Positions 35,188-47,040 are shown, numbered from the stretch's first letter. The stretch: DNA of 64,000 nt from Uranotaenia lowii (GCF_029784155.1 NC_073691.1:87923361-87987360); one strand, 5' to 3'. Notes: generated by a model from the letters alone, not told the origin. Program-made: numbers and translations.

Positions 35188-36369
35188 GTCAGACAACGAA
35201 ATTTGACTTCAACTCATGATTTATTCCACGGGTCATTGAAAACCAATCCCTTTTCATTCAAAAAGTCTGTCCTCATTTACTGTACTAATGATTAACAACT
35301 CAGAAATGAGGAACTCAACCTTAGCGTGTAATTGGTTGGCTTGCGAGAGAAACGTCAAATCGTAGCTTTTTTTGGGGTCATCATTAAACCATAATAAAAC
35401 TATGAATTGACTCACGCCATGTTGGTTGCAAAATCGAAGGGTACAAAATGACGCCATGCTGATGGATTCACAATGCAAGCATTGGAAAATATTTTTTCAG
35501 GCCTTTTTTCCATCAATCCCATCATGATTGACCATCAGATTTGACGAGGCGCATTTATTTTAAGATACTATTTCATATACACTTTACCTAAAATCTTGAC
35601 TGGCAGTAGAAAAGACGCTCATTATACGGGTTTTTTTAGTTATTAATTTTACCAGATCATATCTGAATAATGCAATCATTATTCATCAACCATTACGGTT
35701 GCTGGAAAAAAAAATCCGAGAACTCACAGAACCGAAAAAAAAACAAAAATTTCTAACATGTTTTATAATAGCTTTTTAAAAGCTTTATTGACCAATATTG
35801 ATGACTAACAATGATTGGTCATGATGACGTTCCTAGGATAGGGCCAAATAGCCTGATTTTGGCTTTATTAGAGTCCAAGTGATGTTATAGAATGTGCTTT
35901 AGCTTTTTATGAAGTTTAATGCTATGGTCCAAACGACATTTTGCTGACCATTATAAAGCTAAAATTGTTACTTGGGTACTGCACCACCGGCGCTGCTCCG
36001 GACAGTTTGGCTGGTTCATGTCCTTTGAAATAAAATGAACAGAATTGGCCTCATACCACTTCAGGACACTATTAGAATAGTGGCATGATGCCAAATCTGG
36101 TCAAAATAGCGGAGCTTCATCGTGCTGCTGCAAGAGTGGCAAAAAGCGCTTCTCGAGGCACTCAGATTTGTAGATCTCGCCAGTTAGGAGCAAACTTCGA
36201 TATTTTCTTCTTCTTCATAAATTTATCGTCCATATCTAACTTGCTCTTGCCGGTGAAAAACTCCAACCCTGGAATTCGCTTACAATCGGCGTTTATACAC
36301 GTTTCGTCGTCCATCACACAGTAGCCATATGTTGTCAGTATCTTCTCGTAGAGCTTCCGTAACACGAGT

Positions 36370-37960
36370 TTTAGCCGTTGATTGTGCTGTGTACCTTCCC
36401 CCCGATCGTGCTAAAAATGCGACTTTTTTCTGAATCCTCGGAGCCTTTCTAAAGTATGCTCAATGACTAATCCTGAAGTCGACATCATTATCATCGGAGA
36501 TTTCAATCTGCCTGATTTAAAGTGGTGCTCCTCCCAAAGCAGCTTCTTGTTTGCTGACCGAGAAAGATCCTCGTTTTCGTTGTCCCCCAACATCATCCTC
36601 GCCGCTCTAAGCACGACGATTCTCATCGTTAATGAAAATGACCTTACGCTCGATCTCTGTTTCGTTAATGACGGGTTTCCTTTGCCAACAATCGAAGAAG
36701 CTCCTCTGTCCCTGGTTAAGTCCGTCCCTCACCACCCCGCTTTGCTGCTTTCGCTCGATATTTCCGGAATTGTCGCCGTCACCGAAAAACCGACATCCTT
36801 CTTCCACGACTTTCAAAGTGCCGATATTTTCTGCGATTTTTCAAACTGTGAACACCACTGGGAATCCGAACTGGATCCTTCTGATCCAAACGGTGCTGCT
36901 GTTAAGTTCACTCACATTGGCAACTACATTTCAATCGCCATGTGTCGAAACGCTCTGCAGTCTCAAATCCATGTGCACCTTGGGTCATGAAAGAGTTGCG
37001 GCAAATGAAAACGCTGAAGAATAAAGCCCTCCATTTTAAAACCAGGCTCAAGTCTCTTCAGGCCAAAAATCAGTATCGCAAACTTAACTCAGTCTATGAA
37101 ATACTAAGCACGAGTTGCTATCAGAGTTACCTAATCCGGATTCAGCGTGGTTTTGAAACCAAAACTAAATCGTTCTGGCAGTACTTCAAGAATCAAAGGA
37201 AGGAATCCGGCTTACCATCTTACATGTTCTTGGATGATAAGTCGGCGACATCGGACCGTGAAATCTGTTATCTCTTCGCACAGAAATTTTGTAGTATTTT
37301 TGATTCTGGCCCAATATCCTCGGAGCAGTTAAATAGTGCAACAAGCAACGTCCCTCATTTGAGCTCTTCATTTGATAATTTTTCAGTCGACGATAATACC
37401 ATCTTGAAGGCATCCGTGAAGCAGAAACACAGTTATTCTGTAGGTCCGGACGGTATACCAGCCACTTTCATGAAGTGCTGCATACAACATATGCTAACCC
37501 CTATAAAACGAATCTTTCTAGCATCGCTCAACACGTCTACGTCCCCCTCTATATGGAAAGAAGCCTTCATGTTACCGGTCTTCAAGAAAGGCGACAGGGG
37601 AAATGTCAACAACTATCGCGGCATTTCTGCCTTATGCGCAATTGCCAAACTATTTGTGCTAGTTGTTTTAGACCCTATCTTCTCGAACTGCAAACCATAT
37701 TTTTTCTTATGATCAACATGGTTTTATGCCTAAGCGCTCTACGACCACAAACCTACTGGCGTTTACGTCTAAGATGCAAGACAGTTTTGCTTCAGGATTC
37801 CAAACAGACGCCACCGACCTGTCAGCCGCTTTCGACAAAGTCAACCATGAAATAGCTATCGCCAAACTCGATCGCATTGGTTTTTGTGTGTCTCAACTGG
37901 AATGGTTTCGCAGCTACCTGGTAGGTCGGAAATTCCAGCATACCATGCATTTGAGAGTTC
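36370..37960 (+). pseudogene. Jockey-like retrotransposon ORF2, truncated and frameshifted
   Basis: Endonuclease: VDCAVYLPPDRAKNATFF, then IIIIGDFNLPDLKW (GDFN motif) and DLCFVNDG. RT: SVGPDGIPATFMKCC, WKEAFMLPVFKKGDRGNVNN, YRGISAL, QHGFMPKRSTTTNLLAF and TDLSAAFDKVNHE (motif A with catalytic Asp). The protein is scattered over several frames, with a stop after FF near 36437, shifts near 36460, 36970 and 37710, and it stops at about 37950 before the catalytic ADD box. The 5' end abuts a DD37E fragment at about 36372. Confidence 0.85.
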
Positions 37961-38280
37961 GGTTGGTGGTTCGAGCTTTATTGATATGAAAGGCGTTAAA
38001 TGCTGTGGAATATTGTCGTGATCTAAGGCGTTTAGACCTCTGTCGTTCGAACCTGCTTTTAACACGGAACGCTGCCTTCGAATAGCACTAACAGGTGCGC
38101 TTTGGAAACCCACAGGAATCGCTGCTTTGTCATCCAGGAAAAACACCAAACTTTGTCCGTGAAATTTACCTATAAAAAAGTTAAACCAAAATTTAGATAA
38201 GATGCTAAAAAAATTATGCCAAAACATTTTACCTGCCATCATTTTTATGTATTGAAATTGTTTTGCGCCGAAGCGTACGT
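37950..38280 (-). pseudogene. Exon remnant with DDKAAIPVG and LDHD motifs
   Basis: The minus strand reads FQYIKMMAG across a likely short intron (donor GTAAAATG at about 38230, acceptor TTTTTTATAG at about 38169), then KFHGQSLVFFLDDKAAIPVG, PVSAIRRQRSVLK and ALDHDNIPQHLTP. I recall similar DDK...IPVG...LDHD...LTP proteins as uncharacterised, often multicopy, invertebrate proteins, possibly transposon-derived; that is from memory and unverified. It is cut off at about 37950 by the Jockey-like fragment, and an in-frame TGA lies just upstream at about 38276. Confidence 0.45.
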
Positions 38281-38360
38281 ATTTTCAATCCCTACTTGAT
38301 ATCAAACCTGCTATAGTAAAGCTTTGCGCAATGAGAATGAGGATTTCTTGGTGTAAATTG

Positions 38361-39805
38361 TTAACGAAAATATTCCATGAATGGAATTATTCTCCGATGA
38401 ATCAGGAATTTCCCTTTTTTGGCTTCCTGTTCCTCTTCTTGAAGTGAAATGACCTTTTCTAGATTGTGACCATTGTTGAGCAAAAACTTTACTTTTTCTA
38501 AAGCTTCAGAAGTCATTTTATCTTCTGCTTCATCATTACCTGAAAAACAAATGAAATATAGGGACTAAAATTTAATGTTCAACCTTCCATTGAAGAAAAC
38601 CACTACCTGTACAGCTGGTTAAAAAGTCATTTAAACTTTTATCGATCCATGAAACAAGCAATCCAAAATCAGATTTAGCACGATGTTGTTTTTCGACACG
38701 AATTCGTTCGACCAGGTTAGCTTCTAATTGCAAAATAGTGTTTGCATGTTTCGATTCTGATGGATCTTCAGGAAGTTTCCATACAAAAGTGGCGTTTGGC
38801 TTAAATAATCGATAAACGTTCAAGTTGAACTCGAAATTTGATCCTTGGAAGTATTTATATCTAGCTTTGCGTTCAACGGGGGCAAACAAAATTAAATTGA
38901 CTGGAGTATACGCTTGTTGCTCAACCAAAACCCGCTCTAGATTTGCATACATGAGCTTAGTAAGGACAGGTCTGGAGGTACTTGCCGTAACGCTTTTAAG
39001 TGATCTGTTGTCAAGAAGCTTTACTTCAGTATAACCTTGATTTTCAGCTCGATCTTCGGCTTGACTAAGGTAGTTGATGTAACCCGAAAATGTTTCACGT
39101 AAGCTTTCCACATCTGACCGTACTTCTAAACAAGACTTGGATTTGATGAACCCTCTTGCACACAGAGATTCCAATCGCTCATAAAAGGCGATCATTTCAT
39201 TCCTTGACATACGCAGCAGTTTTTTTTTTTCTTTCGTTCCCATGAAAAATTGCTCGGAATGTTAGCCCATTTATTGGAGTGAAAGAAAGGTTTTTTGGTA
39301 TTGGGGAGACTCCAGGAGCAGAATTTATTTTTTTTTCTGTTTGGCCATCCAAATACTGCAAAGCTGACACAAGGGTACTCATGAAAATCTCCATATTTTC
39401 CTTACCAAACCTTCCAAAACCAGCTTTTTTTGGCTCGAGGTAATGAACAACACAATTGTATAGCTCATCTCGGCCGTCTTTAATTTGCTTTCTTTGGGGG
39501 AAAATGGAATTTTTTGGAAAACATGTGAAGTTTGTAGTGGAGGGTCAATTGTTGGTGTTAAACAGACCAGTATTTGGTACAAGTAACCAAAACTGTCATT
39601 GCGTCCCTAAAAATGGTCTTTTCTTTTTGCTCAAAATATTTTCAACCGGTAAATATTTTCCGACTTTCCCGTTTTCGAGTCCAGTTTTCTTCGTCACTCG
39701 CGCAATGATGGAAATAAAATCCAAACTTACCGGAACTGTTAGAATTGCCTGTGCTGTCTGCTTCGTCTCCTTTTCCACACGAACCGCAATTGGTACTTGC
39801 TCCAT
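38361..39805 (-). CDS. Multi-exon gene, unknown function (possible pseudogene)
   Basis: Exon 1 (39805-39731) starts ATG and gives MEQVPIAVRVEKETKQ, ending at a GTAAGT donor. The main exon carries DGRDELYNCVVHYLEPKK and MEIFMSTLVSALQYLDG, then, after an A11 run (39230-39220), MSRNEMIAFYERLESL and onward for about 200 codons to 38607. A 67-base intron (38606-38540, GT...TTTTTCAG) joins in phase to a last exon (38539-38361) of 58 codons ending TAA, rich in Glu and Lys. The main exon's start is uncertain: acceptors at 39606 or 39488 are possible, and an in-frame TGA sits at 39547-39545. Reading through the A run needs one base fewer, so the gene is either broken, mis-sequenced, or slippage-dependent. 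Total about 375 residues. No domain recognised; no signal peptide; probably intracellular. Confidence 0.6.
38540..38606 (-). other. Short intron with in-phase flanking exons
   Basis: Donor CTGTACAG/GTAGTG, acceptor TTTGTTTTTCAG/G. Removing it joins the 212-codon frame to 58 further codons with a terminal stop, which supports a real spliced gene. Confidence 0.65.
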
Positions 39806-40450
39806 TGTGATACAAACACCAGAGAATATCAAAAAAAGTCTAATGGAAGCACTGTGCCGAGAAAAAAACAAAAATTAAAAAAAACTATTACCAAAATAAT
39901 GGTATAAATTAAATTTTACAATTTTTCACCTGGTTCACGCTGAATATTTGAGAACTATATTTGCACTTTACCACTGTTATTTTGTACACCACGGTCACTT
40001 TTATAAATGCTTGAAACGGATTGAAAATTGCAAATATACAATGTTTTTCCCAAAACACCACGCAACAAACCGCTTGCAAATTTTGACAGTTAGTTTTCAG
40101 GCAGATTCTATCAGGAAACTTCTAGCAAACATTCCTGGTCGCTCACAAACACAGCTGATGCGAGGCTTCTGATGCGCGAGAGTGCGAGAGAACTAACATA
40201 AATATCTTACATGAAAGCTGCCTCCCGCATGCAATAGAGTTGTTTTTGACGTTTCTTACGCACACTTGCTGAGCGTATACAGATGAGTCGGGACAATTAA
40301 CCTCAAAAAAATTCGGTACAAATTTCAGTGCAAAAACTGGGCAGCCAGTCGACGTACACGGTCGTTTTTGAGGTTAGTGTTCCCAAAATTGAAAAGTATT
40401 AGTGACACTTTCTGCATTATTACATGAATACTACTAGTTTCAAATAGGAC
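39806..40450. other. Upstream region of the minus-strand gene; no element recognised
   Basis: AT-rich sequence expected to hold the promoter of the gene ending at 38361. No TATA box or initiator could be assigned with confidence. Confidence 0.35.
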
Positions 40451-40597
40451 CATAGGCGATGGAAGCGCTGTCGAGTTTAAGCGATGGTTTTGCATGAGTG
40501 TGAATGAGATGCAGCTTAAATCTCACCTAACTTTCTACAGATCTTACGGGGTTTCCTAAAGGAGAAAAAGAGTAGCATTTTGCTTCCATCGCCTATG
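40451..40597. mobile_element. 147-bp MITE with perfect 16-bp TIRs
   Basis: CATAGGCGATGGAAGC at 40451-40466 is the exact reverse complement of 40582-40597. No coding capacity. Target duplication not clear. Confidence 0.65.
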
Positions 40598-40789
40598 TGC
40601 ATAAGTAAGTGGACAGGCAATATCTATCAATCATCCTTATCTTTTGAAACATCTCATCTTATCTTATCATCATCAGTTTCAAACAAAATTTGTTGTTCCA
40701 CCAATGCACAGGAAAAAAATCAACATAAACCAGAAATATACACTTACATTTTTCCACTTTATTTTTTTCCTCCTTCAGGATATTTGGAA

Positions 40790-40900
40790 ATTCGGAGGGG
40801 GGGGGGGGGGGTGTAGACAAACGAAGATTTTGTGATTTGTTCCGGCCTAAGTAAATAAATAAATAAATTGCAATAAATAAATAGTCCAGCTCTCTTCCTT
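40790..40900 (-). repeat. G16 homopolymer and (TAAA)n tail
   Basis: A run of 16 G at about 40796-40811, followed by TAAATAAATAAATAAATTGCAATAAATAAATA, interrupts the DD37E fragment on the minus strand. It looks like the 3' tail of an inserted retroelement, whose body I cannot identify. Confidence 0.5.
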
Positions 40901-41210
40901 GCATTCTGGAAGTAGCTCTGCGACATGCCGATCTTATTAGCCAAATCACGGGTTGAGATGTTGGGATTTACTTTAATCATCCTCTTCACCTTTCCCTCAG
41001 TCTTTTTGTTCGCCGGTCCCGGTTTTCTTCCAGTTCCTCTGCCGTGGTCCAACGTCAATCGCTTCTTGAACCGCTTCAACACTCTAACTCTAAAGGCGGT
41101 TGAATGGTGAATGTTCAACATTTTTTTCCCAACTGCCGGTGCGACAGGTCAGGAAATTCCAGGTGTTTGAAAAGAATTTGTTCTCTCGACTTGCGTTGGA
41201 TCACCTTCAT
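40885..41210 (-). pseudogene. DD37E transposase, N-terminal DNA-binding fragment
   Basis: From an ATG at 41210: MKVIQRKSREQILFKHLEF, then after a frame change around 41122 (extra base in an A-run), HHSTAFRVRVLKRFKKRLT, the linker GTGRKPGPANKK, and NISTRDLANKIGMSQSYFQN ending at RKRAGL. This is the paired helix-turn-helix region with its GRPR-like linker. The catalytic domain is absent; the tail at 40850-40885 replaces it. Confidence 0.7.
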
Positions 41211-41299
41211 TTTCGTTGAATCGCAATGCACGACTTCAAGTTTGACAGCATGTAAACAATACACATCAATGAGAAAGTGTGCAAATTTGGTTGATTTTT

Positions 41300-42060
41300 A
41301 CCCAATGGTAAAAATGTTATGCCCTGTTGAATGTGCCGCAATAATTTTGTGTTCGCCCTTCACTACGGTCGGGCCAGTCTGGAATTTTTTTTTCGCTGTT
41401 TCGATCATCTCATGCTTCCACAGGTTCTTCATGTTGGCTTCACCCAGGTTGACCTTTTTTGCCGCAGTTCAAATCTGTCATTTTTCGCCGTCAGGGCACT
41501 CGCATGTTTGTCATCTCGCAGATCAACGTCAAGCGCGTACAGCTGACCACTTCTGCGTCCCTTGCACTCGATCTTGTCAGCCTTGAAGCCGATCTTCTCT
41601 CCAGCAAAAGCCGACTCACTATCGTGTTCCTCCGGATGGCTAGATTGATTCGTGAGATTTGTGGACTCGCCCTTCAGCCGCTTCTTGACGTACTGCAGGG
41701 TTAGTTGTTCCGGTTGCATTTTCTCCAATGCCGTTTTCAAGGTATCGTACGACTTGGGTAGCGAGATCAGAAGCTGACAAACATCATCCTTTTCGTCGTT
41801 TTTCACTCCGGCAGCTTTCATCTCGCGATGCACTTTTTTAAATTGCAACAGGTACGATTGAACATTTTCGCCTTTCTTTAAGCGCAGCTCCTGGAACTGT
41901 TTCTGGAGGAACAGCATCCCCGCGATGCCAACAGGCTCGAAAGCGTTTTTCAGAGCGTCCCAAGCTTCTTTTGCTTGTCCTCTGCTATCCCATCCATGAG
42001 TGAATTTTTACACTTCTGCTCCCTCGCCAGACGGAGCTTCCGTTTTTCTTCGCTCTGATA
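41300..42060 (-). pseudogene. Ty1/copia Gag remnant
   Basis: The minus strand gives AKEAWDALKNAFEPVG, LFLQKQFQELRLKKGENVQS, QFKKVHREMKAAG, LLISLPKSYDTLKTALEKM and LTLQYVKKRLKGE, the copia gag (UBN2-type) core. The frame passes through SGQLYALDVDLRD and ends at 41429; downstream sequence is decayed and shifted, with no intact zinc knuckle or protease active site. A DD37E fragment begins within about 100 bases. Confidence 0.75.
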
Positions 42061-42627
42061 GCCCTTGTGTACTCTGGGAGTTTTAGGGGGAGCCAATGTG
42101 TCCTCTGGGAATACAGTTTTTTAGCCTAAACCTTACGTTAACGTACTCAAAACCCAGTGCAAAGCTGAGCTTATGTGTAGGAATTGTCACAGAAAATGCA
42201 AATTGATAAAAAATTCGAAATACAGGTACCTTTGAAAAGTCGTCATAAATTCTTTATTTCTTATTTCAAAAATCTAAAGATACCAAATTGTGACAAATTA
42301 CGTGAACTTTTCAATTCACTTTTTAAAATTTTTCTACTGTAACAGGAACAGCTTTGGCGGTTGATTGATTGAAAAGTACTGGTTTTACACAACTTTTTCA
42401 CATTTTTTGTGGCCATGATCTTAAAAAAATTTTAAAAAAAATTCCGTATGTGCAACATATAGCTTCTAACTTCAGCTTTCTCAGGCCTTACAAGAAATTT
42501 TTTCGAGTCCTTAATAACTGATCTACAGCCTTTTTCCTGAAGCATGTATTTTCATAAAAAAAATTCTTGGACTTTGAATAACTTTAAAATTATTGATTTT
42601 AACTGAAAACATATTTGAGTCACATTA
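42061..42627. other. No gene seen
   Basis: AT-rich, nothing recognised. Confidence 0.4.
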
Positions 42628-43378
42628 GGGGTTCACATACCACGTGGACAATTTATGGGGGGGGGGGGGGTGGAGCAGGGGGTTATGAAAATGTCCACGC
42701 TGGTCCACGGAGGGGGGTAGGGGTTTGTGTCATGTCCACGTGAATATACTTACTTCCAAAATATTTTCTAAAGGTGAATAAATATCAAGATGTTCAAATC
42801 TTAATCTTCAAATTTGCAAAGCTTTCCAGTTTAAGTGTTTACAATAAGTAACAACCACTTGAAAGCAAGTGATAAATATGACCCCCCGCAGCTCGTGGGG
42901 TAGAGAATAGCCTTCAAGTCTTCTAAGCCAGCGGACATGAGATCGAATCCCGGTCACGACATAAATAGTACATTTTCTGTGGGTTGATGGTCTCAGCATT
43001 TGTAAAATGCCAGCTATCATACCTTCGAAAGATGAACCTACGCTTAAAGTTTGGGAAAAAGGAATTTCTTCGAAGAAACATCAAGTTTCAATGTGTTTGT
43101 GTTCGTTTTTAATGATTATTTAGAATTTTATAATTATTTTATATCAGGATATGCGTTTTTTTTTAAATCAGCCATTTCAATAACAAAAAAGCAAAAAGTA
43201 AATAAATAGTGTTTTCTAACTGTCAAATTAGATTTAGAAAAAAAAACAACTTCAGATCTGTCCACGTGGACATCCGGGGAGGGGGGTAGGTGTTTGTCAA
43301 ATGTCCACGCTTGTCCACGGAGGGGGGGAGGGGGTCAAAAATCTAATTTTTCTGTCCACGTGGTATCTGAACGGCCCC
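42628..43378. mobile_element. Harbinger-like MITE, GGGGYYGTTCA ends, TTA target duplication
   Basis: Ends GGGGTTCACATACCACGTGG and its inverse CCACGTGGTATCTGAACGGCCCC are flanked by TTA on both sides, a 3-bp TWA duplication typical of PIF/Harbinger. Subterminal GTCCACGTGGACA and TCCACGGAGGGGGG blocks are also inverted, and the left one includes a G15 run. A tRNA-like module lies inside (42885-42961). Related copy at 54519. Confidence 0.8.
42885..42961 (+). ncRNA. tRNA-like segment inside the MITE
   Basis: CAGCTCGTGGGGTAGAG resembles a Pol III A box and GAGATCGAATCCCGG a B box with T-arm pairing. The acceptor stem is poor. Likely a tRNA-derived promoter module, not a tRNA. Confidence 0.45.
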
Positions 43379-44970
43379 TTATAAGCTTTTCAAATCTATA
43401 GATTTTGTAGAAATCGGTTGAGAAACTAAATTTGACCGCTCGCGGTATGAATAGGTATACCACATGCGTTATTCGAAAACCACAACACTTAGAAAATTTT
43501 TAAAAATGCAAAAATACTTGCTTTTTCTAAAATAAAAATAATCCTGTCGTTAACTTGGCGAAAAAAAATCAATTCGTCTTAATCATCATTTTAAGTTCAA
43601 AAACCGTCATTTGACCGCCTCCGACACGTTTAATGTTCTCAATTGCCAAATTCAATCGATATTGTTAATAGAAATAGTAAAACAATCATACAGATATCTT
43701 CAAATAATTCCTTTAATACAAAATTTCCGTTCGTGATAATGCAGCTGCAATGATTTAGGGTGATTACCTTAGATGCATTAGCTACGATTTTCATCCAAAG
43801 GTAATGAATTCATTTGCCTTTTTAACGATACATATATCAACAACTCCAGCGACTGCTCAATTGTGCGACATAGTGCATCGAAACCGAACATAACCCTTCA
43901 CTCTTGAATCTGTTGCCCCATCTTCTCCATCGTATTTTATAACGCTTACAAATTTAACGTATTGCCAGCAGATGTAAAACTCTCGACCACTCCATTACTG
44001 ATAGTCTCTAAATTACTCGGAGCAAAAGTAGAACAACGAAAAAATAAAAATATATAAAACTGTCATATTAATTTGTTTTAGTTCCGTCGCGTCCCATCAT
44101 CGTCATCATCTGAGAAGCTGAATTTCTACATGGAACATACGACGACATTTAAAGTTTATTATTATAGTACTAAAAGGCATGGAGATCATGTTTCACAACA
44201 ATGCGTTCTCCCCTCTCTTTTGCTAACGTGCGGCCGTCCGGGCATAAGAACTAAATGAAGGGACACGTTACGAATGGCTTAATTGATATTACGCGCCTCA
44301 CTGGCCCAGAGATTCAGTCTGTGACTTTGGGATGGCATTGGATTGGATTGCAAGCTCCGAAGGAAAGACGGACGAATGGATGGATGGATGGATGAATGAA
44401 TGGATATTCCGTTCAGCTCGTCATATGGAAAGGGTCAAACGGTTCAAGCAATCCAATTGTCACGCGACAGCTTCATCGACACCAGAGATATGTACGATGC
44501 AGCACGATGATTGTGACAGAGATGACGCCTTCGAGCTAGCTTTATGTCGGTCGGACTGTGAAGTGCATCACGATAGCGCGCATAATTCTTCGCCCTGGCC
44601 AAATGTCATAGTTTTTGTGGTTTCATTCCGCGGAGTAGATAGGTTGCGTCCTAAACGAATGCACAGTAGCTTTAATCATGATGGACACGCTCGACCGAAT
44701 GATGATAGCATAATAAACAACTTTCGTAATTGTTTGTTTTACTGTTCTTGAAGAATGATCTTTGCAAGTGGAGAAAAGACTTAATGAAATTGATTTTAAA
44801 CTCTGCCTTCGCAGGAGTTTTGCATTTAGAGAATATAGTTTTTTTTATTGGAAGGTTAACAAAAATATGCTCTGATTATTCAGAAAATTGGAAATCCTTT
44901 TCAATTTAACTTTTGCTCACTAGATACGAAGGCCACAAGGAAGGTTAAATGTCACTTATCAAAACTAATA
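43379..44970. other. No confident gene
   Basis: AT-rich to 44050, then a less AT-rich segment with a 139-codon plus-strand frame (44332-44751, from ATGGCATTGG). The frame contains a GGATGGAT microsatellite and no known motif, so I do not call it a gene. Confidence 0.35.
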
Positions 44971-46934
44971 TAGGGTAAATGTACCCGACCTTGGCACCTA
45001 AGTCATAGTTTACCCTTTTTTTCAACATTCCAACCTTCCTGTTGAGTGCATCATAGAACATCCTTTGAAGAATTTACTTGCTAACTTGCTTAGAGTTCAA
45101 CAAAAATATGTTTTCTCTATGAAACTTTCATTAATGAAACTTTTTACTCATAAGAACAAAGTGATGATTATAATCTCTTCAGGTTGTTTCAGAATATTTG
45201 TGTACGAACAAGAATCATTGGTTTATGAATGACAACCAAACTTTCATCAGGGGGACCGATTCAGAAACGAATTATGTACGCGAGGGGTTTGAAAAAAAGT
45301 TAGTGTGGTCCAGCTGCCAGAATATTGAGGTAAAATATCCGTTTCTAGCCCCGATTGATTCACATTCCTCGAAATTTTTTAAAGAGATTTCACAGTTCAT
45401 CATTTTTGCAAAGTTTTTTGAGACAATTTCATCAAAATAAAAATCAAATACGACTTGAACGGTTTAAGCCGTGTCAAATAAAAGAATTATTTGAAAAAAA
45501 AAACGACTTGAACGTGGTTGTTGTGAAAGTGGTATTGTAACGTTGAATTTAAATAATTTTATTTTGAACTTTTCTCATCGATTAGATTTTTCCAAATATT
45601 GGAAAAATTGCTAAGATTTTCTCACTTTTTTTTGGAGAATTTCCTGACTTGAACGATAACTGGACAAATTCAGGAAAGCTAAGCCTAACGACAGACTCAT
45701 TTACGACATTTCTATGGTTCTAACATCATGATGTGTTGTCATTTATAAATCATTGTTTAAATTATTCCTTTTGAGTTTTTCTAGACCATAAGTGATAGTA
45801 AAATACTCTAGGAGACTTGCGATTGCGACACATAGGGTTATTTTCACTACCAAACAACTATCTTCATATTGGCTTCATTTGGCTGCATAAAGTAAGAAAT
45901 TGAAAAATTCGTTGAATGGTATTTTAAAATGTTGCCCTTTTGAATTTGTTAGCTGAGATTCTGAACTTCCAACTTCTGTTTCCAAGAAAAAAATTAGAAC
46001 AAAAAACCAAAAAAATAAATCTAGATGTATTTTGGTTACTAAACAATAGAAAAAAATTCAGTGAATTATGTATTGTATATACTAAAGTCATAAATTGCCA
46101 TCGATCTAACAGTTTTGAGATAAGAAAAACGTCTTAAATCTTGTGAGTTGCTTAATTTCACTTAGTTTTTTTTTTAATTTCGAACCACTGTGTTCTGTGG
46201 TAGACCACGTGGCATTTCTTCGGCAGACTGCAATGCAAATGCTGTTCGCACGCATACCAATATACCTTCGATTCATGGTTCCCAAATAGCGATTTTTGCA
46301 TTTTCAATGCTTGGATATGACTTTTAGTTAGTCGAATCACTTATGTTCTCCAACTTATTTCGAAGCTTAAGTTGATAGAAACGGTCTTATCATACAACCC
46401 AATTAGTATGAAAACATTTGTGCGTAGTTTTAAATGAATTTTAAGGGAAAACATCAGCCCAAAAATACCTTTTTAATGAACATGTATTTTTTCCAGCTTC
46501 CAACACTGGTGGTGTATTTCTATTGAAGTTGCATGCCAAGAAAAGGAACAAAATTAGTTTTAAATTTTTATTCAAAACCTAGGTAAATATTCATTCTTTT
46601 GTGTTTCTAGTATTTTTTGATTTTTTGTCAAGTTCAACTGTAGGCATGAGTATTTGTTGCAAATTTTTCTAATGAATGTCCGCGTTTGAAATCGCATGTG
46701 AATTTAACAGTTGCACTAGAAAGGTGAGTTCATCTGATTTTCATACGGTGATTTCAAACATAATTGCCTCGGATGCTGATCGAAAAAAATTAACTACTTT
46801 AATAAAGTACAAACAATCAAAAAATTCGGTATGCACAGTATTAAACCAAAAAAAATATATTCGAATGTTTTTAGCTCAATTTGTACCTGAAAAACATGAA
46901 AAGACATAGGGGGACAATAGGGCTCACTTACCCT
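44971..46934. mobile_element. Possible TIR element TAGGGTAAATGTACCC..., 2 kb
   Basis: Left end TAGGGTAAATGTACCC and the inverse of the right end (TAGGGTAAGTGAGCCC) agree at 13 of 16 positions. Interior is AT-rich; the frames at 45198-45540 and 46676-46909 show no motif. Confidence 0.45.
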
Positions 46935-47040
46935 AATCACTTCCATCTGTACCGTTGAGCCGTCAACACGTACGCCGGAGCATCGTATCGTTGCTGTGTA
47001 GGTATCTGCAGGAACATTTTTTCTCTTTTTTTCCCACAGC

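Larger units (their letters stand above)
33242..35975. mobile_element. Non-autonomous element, CCTAGTAACA ends, GTAC target duplication
   Basis: Starts CCTAGTAACA and ends TGTTACTTGG. GTAC stands on both sides (33238-33241 and 35976-35979), and removing the element plus one GTAC rejoins a transposase reading frame, so the boundaries are secure. The interior has no transposase; its core is an inverted array of about 135-bp units. A 4-bp target duplication excludes the Tc1/mariner and Harbinger groups, and the target is not TTAA as for piggyBac. I cannot name the superfamily. Confidence 0.85.
33140..36366 (-). pseudogene. DD37E transposase split by a 2.7-kb insertion
   Basis: Reading the minus strand from 36366: RKLYEKILTTYG, CVMDDET (first catalytic Asp), GLEFFTGKSKLD and KKISKFAP; then a deletion of the VWQAIC block; then ECLEKRFLPLLQQHDEAPLF, a stop where Trp is expected, PDLASCHYSNSVLKWYEAN (second Asp) and SKDMNQPNCPE. 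The frame is cut at 35976 by the element occupying 33242-35975 and resumes at 33241 as QYWAIMKRELGKT. Across the rejoined site, 37 residues separate the second Asp from the position of the catalytic Glu, the DD37E spacing, but the codon there is GTG (Val). Nonsense, deletion, insertion and a lost catalytic residue all make it dead. Confidence 0.75.

Noticed and set aside
44332..44751. 139-codon plus-strand frame starting MALDWIAS
   Set aside because: Includes a GGAT microsatellite and no recognisable domain; the ATG is within low-complexity sequence.
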